Assembly (NCBI RefSeq): GCF_003611735.1
Contig: NZ_RAWG01000072.1
Coordinates: forward strand, 1 to 34,880
DNA length: 34,880 bases
DNA from: Corallococcus sicarius
GTDB lineage: Bacteria; Myxococcota; Myxococcia; Myxococcales; Myxococcaceae
Direction of reading: 5' to 3'
In this document: positions 10,201-16,904 of the stretch, in pieces
Layout of the letters: each line of letters starts with the position of its first letter
How positions within the stretch are numbered: position 1 is the stretch's first letter
Position numbers and translations under genes: made by a program
The notes under the pieces: generated by a model
Told to the model about the DNA's origin: nothing
The model's database searches: none
Seen by the model: the letters and a program-made list of their open reading frames with translations, nothing else

Positions 10201-10276
10201 CCCCGCGGACGGCGCCAAGCCCCGCGAGGTGCTGCTGCGCGGCCTGGGCGACATGCCCGGCGCCGGGGCCATGTAG
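7220..10276 (+). CDS. ftsK: DNA translocase FtsK
   Basis: Septum-located DNA pump that clears chromosome ends during division and supports dimer resolution. The 1018-residue protein has four predicted membrane helices (about 44-64, 93-114, 123-141, 171-193). A long linker follows (about 225-440): first a Glu/Ala/Lys coiled coil, then a Pro/Ala-rich part. The motor alpha domain (about 455-560) precedes the RecA-like beta domain, with Walker A GTTGSGKS at 606-613 and Walker B VIIDE ending at D804-E805. The gamma winged helix that reads KOPS-type sequences is at about 948-1005 (SVSISMLQRKMRIGYNRAAR). An insertion of about 95 low-complexity residues (699-793) lies between the two Walker motifs. 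The ATG at 7220 has AGAGGGAA 9-17 bases upstream. Confidence 0.96.
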   Translation: MTAAKKGGRAEKAVLSRQEIATKRKALANKKMKAGGAASPARRALVGVFVLAASLLSLLAVATFDAHDRTGPGFRNAVGPMGHLIAETLRGALGVCAYFIPVGGIYTAVVLFVGNRERRRLPQIISLALLTCSVAVLSQLMFAKDKGWAHPPGGALGAGLGGLMEGMFSTVGTVILVTAISAAALIVGTQYTFFKLCSFVWAGLTVLGRRISASAHVFWEAQKVSYQARQERLAKEKEEEAAFLAELEAEEEELSEAERLAEEAEAAEAEAMAEEAVRLARLAEKEQAANAKKALKEGREKPEKKPARDETPEEDDAQDEQPSLPPERAERRSPGADPAWAASFLAPQPQLPANAEGAEPPRRARKTPQIVTPPAAPSSPPVPAASLAPPVAEPVKPVVEKPVAAAPGNALIPAQPAALARLPLIVEPKAPPKPTAVKRSHEEFEFVGDRKSFSLPPLDVLEADKKERTALDKDAFLVTAEKLRAKLADFGIVGEVVEIRPGPVVTMYEFLPGPGIKVSKIAALQDDLAMAMEAMRVRIVAPIPGKGVVGIEVPNRDRETVFLKEIAEQDTFQKSVSKLTMCVGKDIEGMPYVFDLVKAPHLLIAGTTGSGKSVAVNAMIMSILLKATPEEVRFIMVDPKMLELSVYEGIPHLLLPVVTDPKKAALALRWAVEEMERRYQLLSEAGVRNIAGYNKMVETRASEVTPAAAPAAKKKSKPKKLFVVDVEGSEASASASEGMGVAAPREDDSDDLREAIVSEPAPDLEADGEVDAEFEEDADAAAPAQAAADKKELKKLPYIVVIIDELADLMMVASREVETYVARLAQMARAAGIHLMVATQRPSTDVVTGIIKANFPTRISFMLRSKPDSMTILGTVGAEALLGMGDMLIMPPTSAHLQRVHGAYVSEQEIKKAVDHLKAQGKPVFDESILKPRDEDVESGGEEDELSDELYDQALAAVSEMRSVSISMLQRKMRIGYNRAARMIERMERDGVVGPADGAKPREVLLRGLGDMPGAGAM
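9314..9598 (+). other. Low-complexity insertion inside the FtsK motor domain
   Basis: Codons 699-793 of ftsK. The segment starts after GYNKMVET and ends just before the Walker B strand LPYIVVIIDE. In Escherichia coli FtsK only a short connection is found here. It has a Lys-rich start (KKKSKPKK), a Ser/Ala part and a strongly acidic part rich in Asp/Glu. It has neighbour-like GC content and is in frame, so it is not an assembly error of the frameshift kind. Confidence 0.75.
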
Positions 10277-10281
10277 CCGCC

Positions 10282-10301
10282 GGGAACGGCCCCCCGTTCC
10301 C
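10282..10301 (+). terminator. First of two tandem hairpins after ftsK
   Basis: GGGAACGG, loop CCCC, CCGTTCCC: a perfect 8-base-pair stem starting 5 bases after the ftsK stop. It has no T-tract, so alone it may act as a 3'-end stabiliser or pause. Confidence 0.5.
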
Positions 10302-10316
10302 CAGAGGTTCTCCCCA

Positions 10317-10360
10317 CGGGGGCGCTCCGGACCTGCTCCGGGCGCCCCCGTTGTCTTCGT
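10317..10360 (+). terminator. Transcription terminator after ftsK
   Basis: The arms CGGGGGCGC-t-CCGGA (10317-10331) and TCCGG-GCGCCCCCG (10337-10350) form a 14-base-pair stem with one bulged T and a five-base loop. TTGTCTTCGT follows. The stem strength and T-rich tail fit an intrinsic terminator. It ends only 25 bases before the next start codon. Confidence 0.65.
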
Positions 10361-10385
10361 GTCCCTCTCCTGGAGCTGCCCGCGA

Positions 10386-10670
10386 ATGATCGTCGCCATC
10401 TCCCGCTTCCGAGCCTCCCCCGAAGAGGCCGACGGCTGGGTCCACCGCCTCCAGGAACGCTCCCGGCGCGTGGACGGCTACGAAGGCTTCCTGGGCCTGG
10501 AGGTGCTGCGCTCCTTCGAGCGCTCGCCCGAAATCCTGCTGGTGACGCGCTGGAAGGACCGCGACGCCATGAAGGCCTACTTCCAGTCCGAGGACTTCCA
10601 GCGGGCAAAGGGGGCCAGCGCCTCGCAGGAAGACGCCACCTTCGCGATGTACGAGGTCGTGGCCACATGA
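10386..10670 (+). CDS. Antibiotic biosynthesis monooxygenase (ABM) fold protein
   Basis: A 94-residue protein with the short ferredoxin-like alpha+beta pattern of the ABM domain: a first strand MIVAISRF, then a helix, then GYEGFLGLEVLRS, then LLVTRWKDRDAMKAYFQSE. The family includes cofactor-free monooxygenases and IsdG-type haem-degrading enzymes. The conserved W-x-D/S-x-x-A...Y pattern after strand 3 is present, but a specific activity cannot be assigned. The ATG at 10386 has GGAG 10 bases upstream. The gene follows the ftsK terminator closely and precedes the RlmL-type gene by 33 bases, so it may share a message with that gene. Confidence 0.8.
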   Translation: MIVAISRFRASPEEADGWVHRLQERSRRVDGYEGFLGLEVLRSFERSPEILLVTRWKDRDAMKAYFQSEDFQRAKGASASQEDATFAMYEVVAT

Positions 10671-10703
10671 CAATCGCCCCCGGCTCGTCTAAGGGCGTGC
10701 ACC

Positions 10704-11933
10704 ATGGCTGAACGTCTTGCCCTATTCGCCACCGCCGCGCGTGGCACCGAGGACCTGCTGGCCGAGGAGCTGAAGGAGCTCGGCGCGAAGCGCATCCGCC
10801 AGGACCGCGGCGGTGTGCGCTTCATGGCCGCGCTTGATGAGGCCCTCAACGTCTGCCTCTGGTCCCGCATCGCCATGCGCGTGCTCTACCCGCTGGGCGA
10901 GTTCTCCGCCCCCGGCGCGCAGGGGCTCTACGACGCCGTCGCGAGCGTGCCGTGGGAGGAGCACCTCACCACCAACGTGACGTTCGCGGTGGACGCGAAC
11001 CTCAAGGACACCGAGCACGCGCACTCGGGCTTCGTGGCGCTGAAGGTGAAGGACGCCATCGTGGACCGGCTGCGCGACAAGCTGGGCTCGCGGCCGGACG
11101 TGGACACGCGCAACCCGGACGTGTCCGTGGTGGCGCACCTGGTGAAGGAGAAGCTGTCCCTGTCGCTGGACCTGGTGGGCGACCCGCTGAACCGGCGCGG
11201 CTACCGCGTGCGCCCCACCCCCGCGCCCATGAAGGAGAACCTGGCCGCGGCCCTGCTGCGCGCGGCGGGCTACACCGGCCAGGAGGCGCTGGTGGATCCG
11301 ATGTGCGGCTCGGGCACCATCGTCATCGAAGGCGGCCTCATCGCACGCAAGCGCGCCCCGGGCATCGGCCGCAGCTTCGCGGTGGAGCGCTGGCCGCACA
11401 TGGGCACCCGCGCGCGAGAGCTGCTCGCGGACCTGCGCGCGGACGCGCGGCGCAACGAGCGCAAGGTGGAGGTCCCCATCCTCGGCTTCGACAAGAGCGA
11501 GGAGGCCCTGGAGGCCGCGGACCGCAACGTGAAGGCGGCGAAGCTGGGCGAGGAGATCCAGCTCGCCGTGGGCGACGCGACGAAGCTCGGGCCCCTGCCG
11601 GAGGGCGGCGGGCTCATCCTCACCAACCCGCCCTATGGCGACCGGCTGGGCTCCGGCGGCCAGAAGGGCATGAAGACCTTCTACTTCAAGCTGGGCGACT
11701 CGCTGCGCGCGCTGCCGGGCTGGCGCGTGTGGGTGCTGTCCGGCAACCCCGCCTTCGAGAGCGCCTTCCACGCGCGGCCCATGACGAGGCGCGACGTGTG
11801 GAACGGCCCCATCCCCTGCACCCTGCTGGGCTACCGCGCGCCGTTCACGCCCGGCGGCTCACAGCCGGTGCTCGCTTCTCCGGGCGAGTCGCAGCAGGTT
11901 GCTCCTGTGCGTCCAGAGCATGAGGACGAATAG
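10704..11933 (+). CDS. rlmL: THUMP-domain 23S rRNA m2G methyltransferase, RlmL type
   Basis: A 409-residue protein that follows the N-terminal half of E. coli RlmKL closely. It has an N-terminal ferredoxin-like region (LFATAARGTEDLLAEEL), a THUMP domain to about residue 160 and a conserved RRGYR stretch. A Rossmann methyltransferase domain follows, with the SAM motif DPMCGSGT at 198-205 and the catalytic NPPYG at 308-312. The RlmL part of RlmKL makes m2G2445 in 23S rRNA; the RlmK half is absent here. Target specificity is inferred, not proven. The last 29 or so residues after LLGYRAP have no counterpart in the family and are encoded by DNA that is antisense to the 3' end of plsY (75-base overlap). 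The start at 10704 has AAGGG 8 bases upstream. Confidence 0.87.
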   Translation: MAERLALFATAARGTEDLLAEELKELGAKRIRQDRGGVRFMAALDEALNVCLWSRIAMRVLYPLGEFSAPGAQGLYDAVASVPWEEHLTTNVTFAVDANLKDTEHAHSGFVALKVKDAIVDRLRDKLGSRPDVDTRNPDVSVVAHLVKEKLSLSLDLVGDPLNRRGYRVRPTPAPMKENLAAALLRAAGYTGQEALVDPMCGSGTIVIEGGLIARKRAPGIGRSFAVERWPHMGTRARELLADLRADARRNERKVEVPILGFDKSEEALEAADRNVKAAKLGEEIQLAVGDATKLGPLPEGGGLILTNPPYGDRLGSGGQKGMKTFYFKLGDSLRALPGWRVWVLSGNPAFESAFHARPMTRRDVWNGPIPCTLLGYRAPFTPGGSQPVLASPGESQQVAPVRPEHEDE

Positions 11934-12437
11934 CCCCGCGGTGAGCAGCACGTAGTCGCGGGAGCGCGCGGTGAAGAACGCGGTGACGATGGCGACGACC
12001 GCGGCGGACAGCGACCCCACGGAGCTGACGCGCCACTTCGCCACCACCAGCCCGTAGATGGCCGCCCCGGCGAGCGCCGCCGTGGGCACCAGCACGCACA
12101 GCACGCCCAGCGCGGTGGCCACGCCCTTGCCACCCTTGAGCCGCAGCCAGACCGGGTACACGTGGCCCAGCACCGCGGCCAGCCCCACCAGCGCGTGCGA
12201 GCGCGCATCCCCGGGCATCCAGTGCAGCGCGAGCCCCACCGGCAGCGCCCCCTTGAGCGCGTCCAGGAGCAGCACCACCGCGCCCAGCTTCTTGCCCGCG
12301 ACGCGCGTGACGTTGGTGGCGCCAATGTTGCCGCTGCCGCTGTCGCGCACGTCCACGCCGCGCAGCCACCGCGTCAGCAGCACGCCGAAGGGCACGGAGC
12401 CGCAGAGGTAGCCCAGCAGGAGGAAGGCGGTGAGCAC
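11859..12437 (-). CDS. plsY: Glycerol-3-phosphate acyltransferase PlsY
   Basis: Inner-membrane enzyme that moves an acyl group from acyl-phosphate to glycerol-3-phosphate, the first step of phospholipid synthesis. At 192 residues with about five hydrophobic helices it has normal length. All three active-site loops are present: GSVPFG at 13-18, GSGNIGATNVTR at 34-45 and GHVYP...KGGKGVAT at 91-108. The start is a GTG at 12437; the upstream frame lacks hydrophobic family sequence. It lies 19 bases after the DUF2752 gene on the same strand. Its last 25 codons overlap the 3' end of the convergent rlmL gene. Confidence 0.93.
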   Translation of the reverse strand: MLTAFLLLGYLCGSVPFGVLLTRWLRGVDVRDSGSGNIGATNVTRVAGKKLGAVVLLLDALKGALPVGLALHWMPGDARSHALVGLAAVLGHVYPVWLRLKGGKGVATALGVLCVLVPTAALAGAAIYGLVVAKWRVSSVGSLSAAVVAIVTAFFTARSRDYVLLTAGLFVLMLWTHRSNLLRLARRSEHRL

Positions 12438-12456
12438 GGAAGGACGGGCGTAAGCC

Positions 12457-12888
12457 CTACGACAGCAGGTGCGGGAAGCGGGTTTGCACCACGACGTAGG
12501 CGTAATTGACGAGCAACACCAGGGGGAACGCGATGCGCAGCCACCGCCACTCGCGCTCCTCCAGCTCCACCTCCGGGATGGGCAGCGCGAAGAGGAAGTG
12601 CAGCACCGTCGCCACCGCCGCCGCGGCGAACAGCAGCGCGAACACGGTGCCCAGCGGGTTGGCCTCCCAGGCGCCCGGGATGTTGAAGTGCGCCACGCGG
12701 TCCGCCACCCGGGTGAGCCCACAGCCCAGGCAGGGCCAGCCTGTGTGCTCGCGCAGCACGCAGCCCCAGAACGGGATGATGCGGGCCACGGGGACGTAGC
12801 GCCCCACGAGCAGCCCCCCGAGTCCGAGGAGCCCGAGCCATTCGAATGTACCCAACCGGCGGTTGGGGGCGGGGATGGTGACCTTCAT
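12457..12888 (-). CDS. DUF2752 family membrane protein
   Basis: A 143-residue integral membrane protein. The family signature, a short Cys-containing loop GWPCLGCGLTR at about residues 49-59 followed by an NP motif (EANPLG), is clear, as are hydrophobic helices at about 16-34, 77-97 and 117-133. DUF2752 proteins have no established function. The ATG at 12888 is preferred over an in-frame GTG at 12894 because a GAGG site sits 6 bases ahead of the ATG. It is the upstream partner of plsY and probably in the same message. Confidence 0.85.
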   Translation of the reverse strand: MKVTIPAPNRRLGTFEWLGLLGLGGLLVGRYVPVARIIPFWGCVLREHTGWPCLGCGLTRVADRVAHFNIPGAWEANPLGTVFALLFAAAAVATVLHFLFALPIPEVELEEREWRWLRIAFPLVLLVNYAYVVVQTRFPHLLS

Positions 12889-12977
12889 GCGCACCTCACG
12901 TCGAGTGTGCTGGACAAGCCGGAAGGATGGAAGGGGCGCCTTGCCCGGGCCCGGAAACCTGGGCTAAGCGAACGGGC

Positions 12978-13538
12978 ATGCACATGCTCCGCACCGCCCT
13001 CCTGACGCTGGTCGCCGTTCCCCTCGTGGCACTCGCCGCGGAGAAGACGCCCGCGCCCGCCAAGGCCGCCGCCGCGACGAGCGACTGCCACCACCCCGCC
13101 GAGGCCAAGGCCAAGGCCCCGGAAGCCGCCAAGGACGCGAACACCGGCTGGACGCTCACCCGGGGCGAGCCCCTCAAGGGCGCGCCGGCCGTGAAGCTCT
13201 CGGAGCTGCTCGCGAAGCCCCAGGCCCACGACGGCAAGTCCGTGCGTCTGGAGGGCCAGGTGCGCAAGGCGTGTGAGAAGAAGGGCTGCTGGATGGAGCT
13301 GGCCCAGGACGCCAAGAGCCCGGGCGTGCGCGTGACGTTCAAGGACTACGGCTTCTTCGTCCCGCTGGACTCCGCGGGCTCGCAGGCGCGCGTGGAGGGC
13401 GTGGTGAAGGTCGCGGAGCTGAGCGACGCCCACGCGAAGCACTACGAGGCCGAGGGCGCCATCGTCCCCCGCGGCACCGACGGCAAGCCGCGCGAGGTCC
13501 AGCTCGTGGCCTCCGGCGTCGAACTGCGCCGCCCGTAG
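12978..13538 (+). CDS. DUF4920 exported protein
   Basis: A 186-residue protein with a signal peptide (hydrophobic residues 4-19, cleavage likely after the Ala run near 20-21), so it should be periplasmic or surface-located. A short Ala/Lys/Pro-rich linker with a DCHHP motif (C37, H38, H39) follows. The DUF4920 domain (about residues 70-184) carries the typical CEKKGCWM pair (C99, C104) and GFFVPLD. This domain is OB-fold-like and uncharacterised; the conserved cysteines could bind metal or form a disulfide. A second in-frame ATG at 12984 is possible. It is followed after a single base by the next gene, so the two are probably translationally coupled. Confidence 0.8.
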   Translation: MHMLRTALLTLVAVPLVALAAEKTPAPAKAAAATSDCHHPAEAKAKAPEAAKDANTGWTLTRGEPLKGAPAVKLSELLAKPQAHDGKSVRLEGQVRKACEKKGCWMELAQDAKSPGVRVTFKDYGFFVPLDSAGSQARVEGVVKVAELSDAHAKHYEAEGAIVPRGTDGKPREVQLVASGVELRRP

Positions 13539-13539
13539 C

Positions 13540-14187
13540 ATGGGAGGCCGCAGCTTCAGCATGCGAGGCGTGCAGGGCGCGGCCGACCGGGCCGTGCAGC
13601 ACGCCCGCGCGTGGCTCCTGGAGACGGAGCCGGGCTCCCGCGTGCACGACGTGCAGTTGGATCCGCGCTTCCAGCACCGGGGCGTGGACCTGCTCTGGGA
13701 GCTGCCCACGGGCGAGGTGCGCGGCATCGAGGTGAAGGGCGACCGCAACGCCACCCGCCGCCGCTACTTCTTCGAGCTGGTGTCCAACCTGGAGAAGGAC
13801 ACCCCGGGCTGCTTCCTCTACAGCGGCGCGGACCTGATGGTGTACGTGTTCCTCACGCAGGGCGAGCTGCACGTGCTGCCCCTGCCCCAGGTGCGCGAGT
13901 GGTTCATCCCCCGCGCGAAGGAGTACGCCCTCAAGCACGCCTTCACCCAGACGGGCGCCATCCGCTACACCACCGTGGGCGCCGTGGTGCCCGTGCGGGA
14001 CGTGGCGGAGGGCGTGCCCGGCGTGAGCGCGGTGAAGCTCAAGCGCGCGCCCACGGCGATGCCCGGGAACACGGTCGCCGGAGCCCTGACGCCCGAAGCC
14101 GGAGCCCCGGCCCCGAGCGCTCCCCCGGACACGGCCAGCGCCAGGGCCCCGCGGTCACGGGGCCCCAAGCGCACGGGCACGGGGTGA
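13540..14187 (+). CDS. Hypothetical protein with a PD-(D/E)XK nuclease-like motif
   Basis: A 215-residue soluble protein. Residues 30-80 show a helix, then strands with D50 in HRGVDLLWEL and E64-V-K66 in RGIEVKGDRN. This D...ExK spacing on adjacent strands is the core motif of PD-(D/E)XK nucleases and related folds. Residues 95-150 look like a mixed alpha/beta extension, and the last 50 or so are Ala/Pro-rich and disordered. No signal peptide is present, in contrast to its exported upstream partner. The start ATG is one base after the preceding stop codon; a second ATG at 13561 would remove seven residues. Nuclease activity is an inference from the motif only. Confidence 0.6.
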   Translation: MGGRSFSMRGVQGAADRAVQHARAWLLETEPGSRVHDVQLDPRFQHRGVDLLWELPTGEVRGIEVKGDRNATRRRYFFELVSNLEKDTPGCFLYSGADLMVYVFLTQGELHVLPLPQVREWFIPRAKEYALKHAFTQTGAIRYTTVGAVVPVRDVAEGVPGVSAVKLKRAPTAMPGNTVAGALTPEAGAPAPSAPPDTASARAPRSRGPKRTGTG

Positions 14188-14203
14188 GCGGCCCTCCCGG
14201 GCG

Positions 14204-15145
14204 CTAACGCCGCCGGGGCTGGGGGTGCGGGTTCTGGTGCCGGTGCTGCCGGTGGCCCGGGTGCATCTTGTCGTGCAGGGCCTCCAGCCGCTCCTGCGTG
14301 CCCATCAGCTCCAGGAGCGCCGCGCGGTCGTTCTGCTGCTTGAAGATGTGCTCCAGGCGGGGCACCAGGTCGAGCGACAGGTGGATGTCGTTCGCCTTCT
14401 CCGCGTCCGCCAGCAGGGTGCGGCCTTCGATGGCCGCGTCAATCCACGCCTGCAGGTGGATGAGGCCGTCCACCGCCAGCAGCCGCGAGATGGGCGCGCG
14501 CGCCGTGTCGTGGATGAGGTTCTTGAGGTCCTGGATGGCGGGCTCGCGCTCGCCCCGGGCCGCGCGCACCACCGCCTGGGAGATGCCGCGCCGGTCGGGC
14601 AGCAGGAACTCCTCGATGTCGGCGAACGCCGTCGCATCGTCCAGGTGCTTCTGGACGGCCAGCGACTCCGCCAGGCTGTCGAACAGCTCCGCGTCCTTCT
14701 CGGAGAAGGGCGCCAGCGCCTCCTGGAGGAACGGCGCGGGCAGGTTGCCCTTGTCATCCAGCGTGAGGCGCGAGCGCAGGGACTTCACGCGCTCGAAGGC
14801 GGCGGCCACCGGGGCGTCCTGCACGCCGTTCAGGCGCTGGACGAGCGCATTCATCAGCGCCGCCAGCCCCTCGGTGAAGTCCTGGGGGGACACGCGGTCC
14901 GCCATCCACCGGCGCCACAGCTCCACGGCCGCGGCCACGACGTAGTCCTTGAACGGGCCGGTGCCCTTCCACGTCCCCTTCCACTTCTGGGCGATGCCGA
15001 GCGGATAGGTCGTCTCCGCGAGCTTGCGGTAGTCCTCCTCGCTCACGGGGATGCCGTAGTGCCCCAGCGTGCCCAGCAGGGCCTCTGTCGGGTAGTCCTT
15101 GAGGCCCTTCGTCTGCCATGACTTGTCAATGCGCTGCGTGCTCAC
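14204..15145 (-). CDS. Hypothetical alpha-helical protein
   Basis: A 313-residue protein that I do not recognise. It is predicted to be almost all alpha-helical, with a Trp/Lys/Gly-rich segment at about residues 52-65 (QKWKGTWKGTGPFKDY) and a His/Pro/Arg-rich tail from about residue 291. The tail could bind metal or RNA but nothing proves it. No signal peptide or membrane segment is seen. Translation starts at a GTG at 15145, supported by GGAG 8 bases upstream. It lies 99 bases after the radical SAM gene on the same strand and is convergent with the nuclease-like gene. Confidence 0.65.
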   Translation of the reverse strand: MSTQRIDKSWQTKGLKDYPTEALLGTLGHYGIPVSEEDYRKLAETTYPLGIAQKWKGTWKGTGPFKDYVVAAAVELWRRWMADRVSPQDFTEGLAALMNALVQRLNGVQDAPVAAAFERVKSLRSRLTLDDKGNLPAPFLQEALAPFSEKDAELFDSLAESLAVQKHLDDATAFADIEEFLLPDRRGISQAVVRAARGEREPAIQDLKNLIHDTARAPISRLLAVDGLIHLQAWIDAAIEGRTLLADAEKANDIHLSLDLVPRLEHIFKQQNDRAALLELMGTQERLEALHDKMHPGHRQHRHQNPHPQPRRR

Positions 15146-15244
15146 CAGATGCGCTCCGAGGCCATGCGAGTGCCGGCCATCGGCCCCGCTGGTCGTCTTG
15201 TAGCGGAAAGCGGGGCTTGGCGGGTACGCCCTTGCGGGCCCCCG

Positions 15245-16789
15245 TCAGACGGCGGACGGCTGCTGGGGGGCCTGCCCCGGCACGATGGGCCACACCGTGG
15301 GCTGGCGCCGCCCGTCCTCCACCCGGCGGGCGAGATACGGGACGCACCCGCGCTCCTGGAAGGCCCGCTTCCACGCGGCGAAGCTGCCACCCGCGCGCCA
15401 GGCGTCCATCGCCGCGAGCCCTGCCTCCGGACCGCACTGGGCCAGCATGTACTCCACCCAGGCCCAGCGCGCGGAGGTGGGCCGCACTTCCGCCCGCCCG
15501 CGCAGGCCCTTGCGCAGCCGCTCCAGCTTGTTCTCCACCTCGCGCACGCCCGCGAAGGGCGCCCCATCCAGCGGCGTGTTGCGCTTGGCCACGAAGGGCG
15601 CGACCCCCAGCGCCACGGGCAGGATGCGGGACAGCTCCGTGGTGAAGCGGATGAGCTCGTCGATGTCCGCGTCGTCCTCGTGCGGCAGGCCCACCACGTT
15701 GTAGACCTTGAGCTGCTTCATGCCCGCCGTGCGGGCGAAGCGCGCCGCGCGGACGATCTGCTCCTCCGAGTGCTTGCGGTCCACCAGGTCCCGCATCTTC
15801 TGCGAGGCCCCGTCCGCGGCCACCGTGAGGTTCGTCGCCCCACCCCGCCGCAGCTGATCCACCAGCTCCTGCGTGAGCCGGTCCGCGCGCAGCGAGGACA
15901 CCCCCACCTCGCGGCCGGCGTCCACGAGCGTGCGCAGCAGCTCGACGATGCGGGGATGATCCGTCACCGCCGCCCCCACGAGCCCCACGCGCCGCGCGTG
16001 CTCCGGGATGAGCGACAGGATGCGCTCCGGGGGCACCGTGCGCATGCCGCCATTCGTCGTGCGGCGCATGACGCAGTAGTGACAGCCGCGCGAGCAGCCC
16101 CGCTCCGGCTCGATGAGGAACATCGAGCGCAGCTCCGTGTGCGGCGTGATGATCTGCGTCCGGGCCGGCAGCCGGGCATCCGTCGCCTTCGCGACGTGGT
16201 AGCGCGCCCCGCCCCGCCCGGGCACGCGGAAGCCGGGGATCCGCGCCAGGTGCTCCAGCAGCGCTTCGCGGTCCATGGAGGCCGCCGCGTCCAGCAGGAC
16301 GTGGATCAGATCCTCCGCCTCCCCCTGGACCAGCACGTCCACGAAGGGCTCCAGCGGATCCGGGTTGGAGAACGTCAGCGGACCGCCCGCGACGATCAGC
16401 GGATGTCTTGCACTCCGCTCCGCCGCAAGAACCGGTAAACCAGACAACTCCAACATCGTGAACAACCCTGTGAGCTCCAACTCATACGCCACAGAGAAGG
16501 CCAACATTGCAAAACCAGACACCGGGGCCTGGGATTCCCAGGTAAACAATGGCGTCCGTGTTCTCTTGTATGTCTCGACATCATCGGGAAGGAAGACACG
16601 CTCGGCGGTCGCCCCGGCGTGCTCATGCACCTCCCGGTAGATGGCCTGGTACCCCAGCGAGCTCATCCCCACGTGGTAGGGGCTCGGGTAGCAGAGCGCG
16701 ACCCGGTAGGGCGCCTCCTTGCGCAGCGTGCCCGCTTCGTCCGCCAGCAGTGAGCAGACGTGCTCGATGAGTTCGTATCGGCCCTCCAT
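15245..16789 (-). CDS. Radical SAM protein with an N-terminal B12-binding-like domain
   Basis: A 514-residue protein. Residues 28-165 form a Rossmann-like region of the B12-binding type (ALCYPSPYHVGMSSLGYQ at the start), without an evident DxHxxG cobalamin motif. The radical SAM barrel follows, with the [4Fe-4S] cysteines C232, C236 and C239 in GCSRGCHYC. Conserved SAM-binding pieces (GAAVTDHP, SSLRAD, VYNVVGLP) come after it. The organisation resembles the TIGR03960-like half of proteins acting on tRNA or other large substrates, but the reaction is unknown. Start ATG at 16789. DNA for residues 64-129 is much poorer in GC than the rest and uses rare codons. A terminator separates it from the lipoprotein gene upstream. 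Confidence 0.87.
   Translation of the reverse strand: MEGRYELIEHVCSLLADEAGTLRKEAPYRVALCYPSPYHVGMSSLGYQAIYREVHEHAGATAERVFLPDDVETYKRTRTPLFTWESQAPVSGFAMLAFSVAYELELTGLFTMLELSGLPVLAAERSARHPLIVAGGPLTFSNPDPLEPFVDVLVQGEAEDLIHVLLDAAASMDREALLEHLARIPGFRVPGRGGARYHVAKATDARLPARTQIITPHTELRSMFLIEPERGCSRGCHYCVMRRTTNGGMRTVPPERILSLIPEHARRVGLVGAAVTDHPRIVELLRTLVDAGREVGVSSLRADRLTQELVDQLRRGGATNLTVAADGASQKMRDLVDRKHSEEQIVRAARFARTAGMKQLKVYNVVGLPHEDDADIDELIRFTTELSRILPVALGVAPFVAKRNTPLDGAPFAGVREVENKLERLRKGLRGRAEVRPTSARWAWVEYMLAQCGPEAGLAAMDAWRAGGSFAAWKRAFQERGCVPYLARRVEDGRRQPTVWPIVPGQAPQQPSAV
16403..16600 (-). other. Low-GC, atypical-codon patch within the radical SAM gene
   Basis: From 16441 to 16600 my count gives 84 G/C of 160 bases (about 53%), against roughly 70% around it. 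On the coding strand the patch uses TTA, AGA, TTG, TCT, GGT, ACA and CAT, which are rarely seen elsewhere in this gene. The frame stays open and the protein sequence looks family-like across both edges. Confidence 0.8.
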
Positions 16790-16826
16790 GGTCCTCCCGA
16801 CAGTGGAATCCAGACAGTAACAACAG

Positions 16827-16877
16827 CGCGGCCCCGGACCGCCACTCCCGCGTGGGGGAGGGGCTGCCGGGGCCGCG
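16827..16877 (-). terminator. Terminator after the lipoprotein gene
   Basis: The arms CGCGGCCCCGG (16827-16837) and CCGGGGCCGCG (16867-16877) are perfect 11-base complements. An inner CTCCC/GGGAG stem lies between them at 16845-16860. On the minus strand the hairpin is followed by CTGTTGTTACTG, a T-rich tail. It lies 28 bases downstream of the lipoprotein stop and closes the oar-lipoprotein unit. Confidence 0.7.
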
Positions 16878-16904
16878 TTGGCCTTCAGGGTCGGTCAGTG
16901 CCGA

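Noticed and set aside
6695-10399. A 1234-codon open frame on the minus strand opposite ftsK
   Set aside because: Only its last 111 codons (the zinc-ribbon protein) are real; the rest is antisense to ftsK and has Arg/His/Gly-rich shadow composition.
15146-15244. Possible terminator with CCCCGCT/AGCGGGG arms after the radical SAM gene
   Set aside because: Only a 7-base stem with an 18-base loop and no T-rich tail on the minus strand; too weak to annotate.
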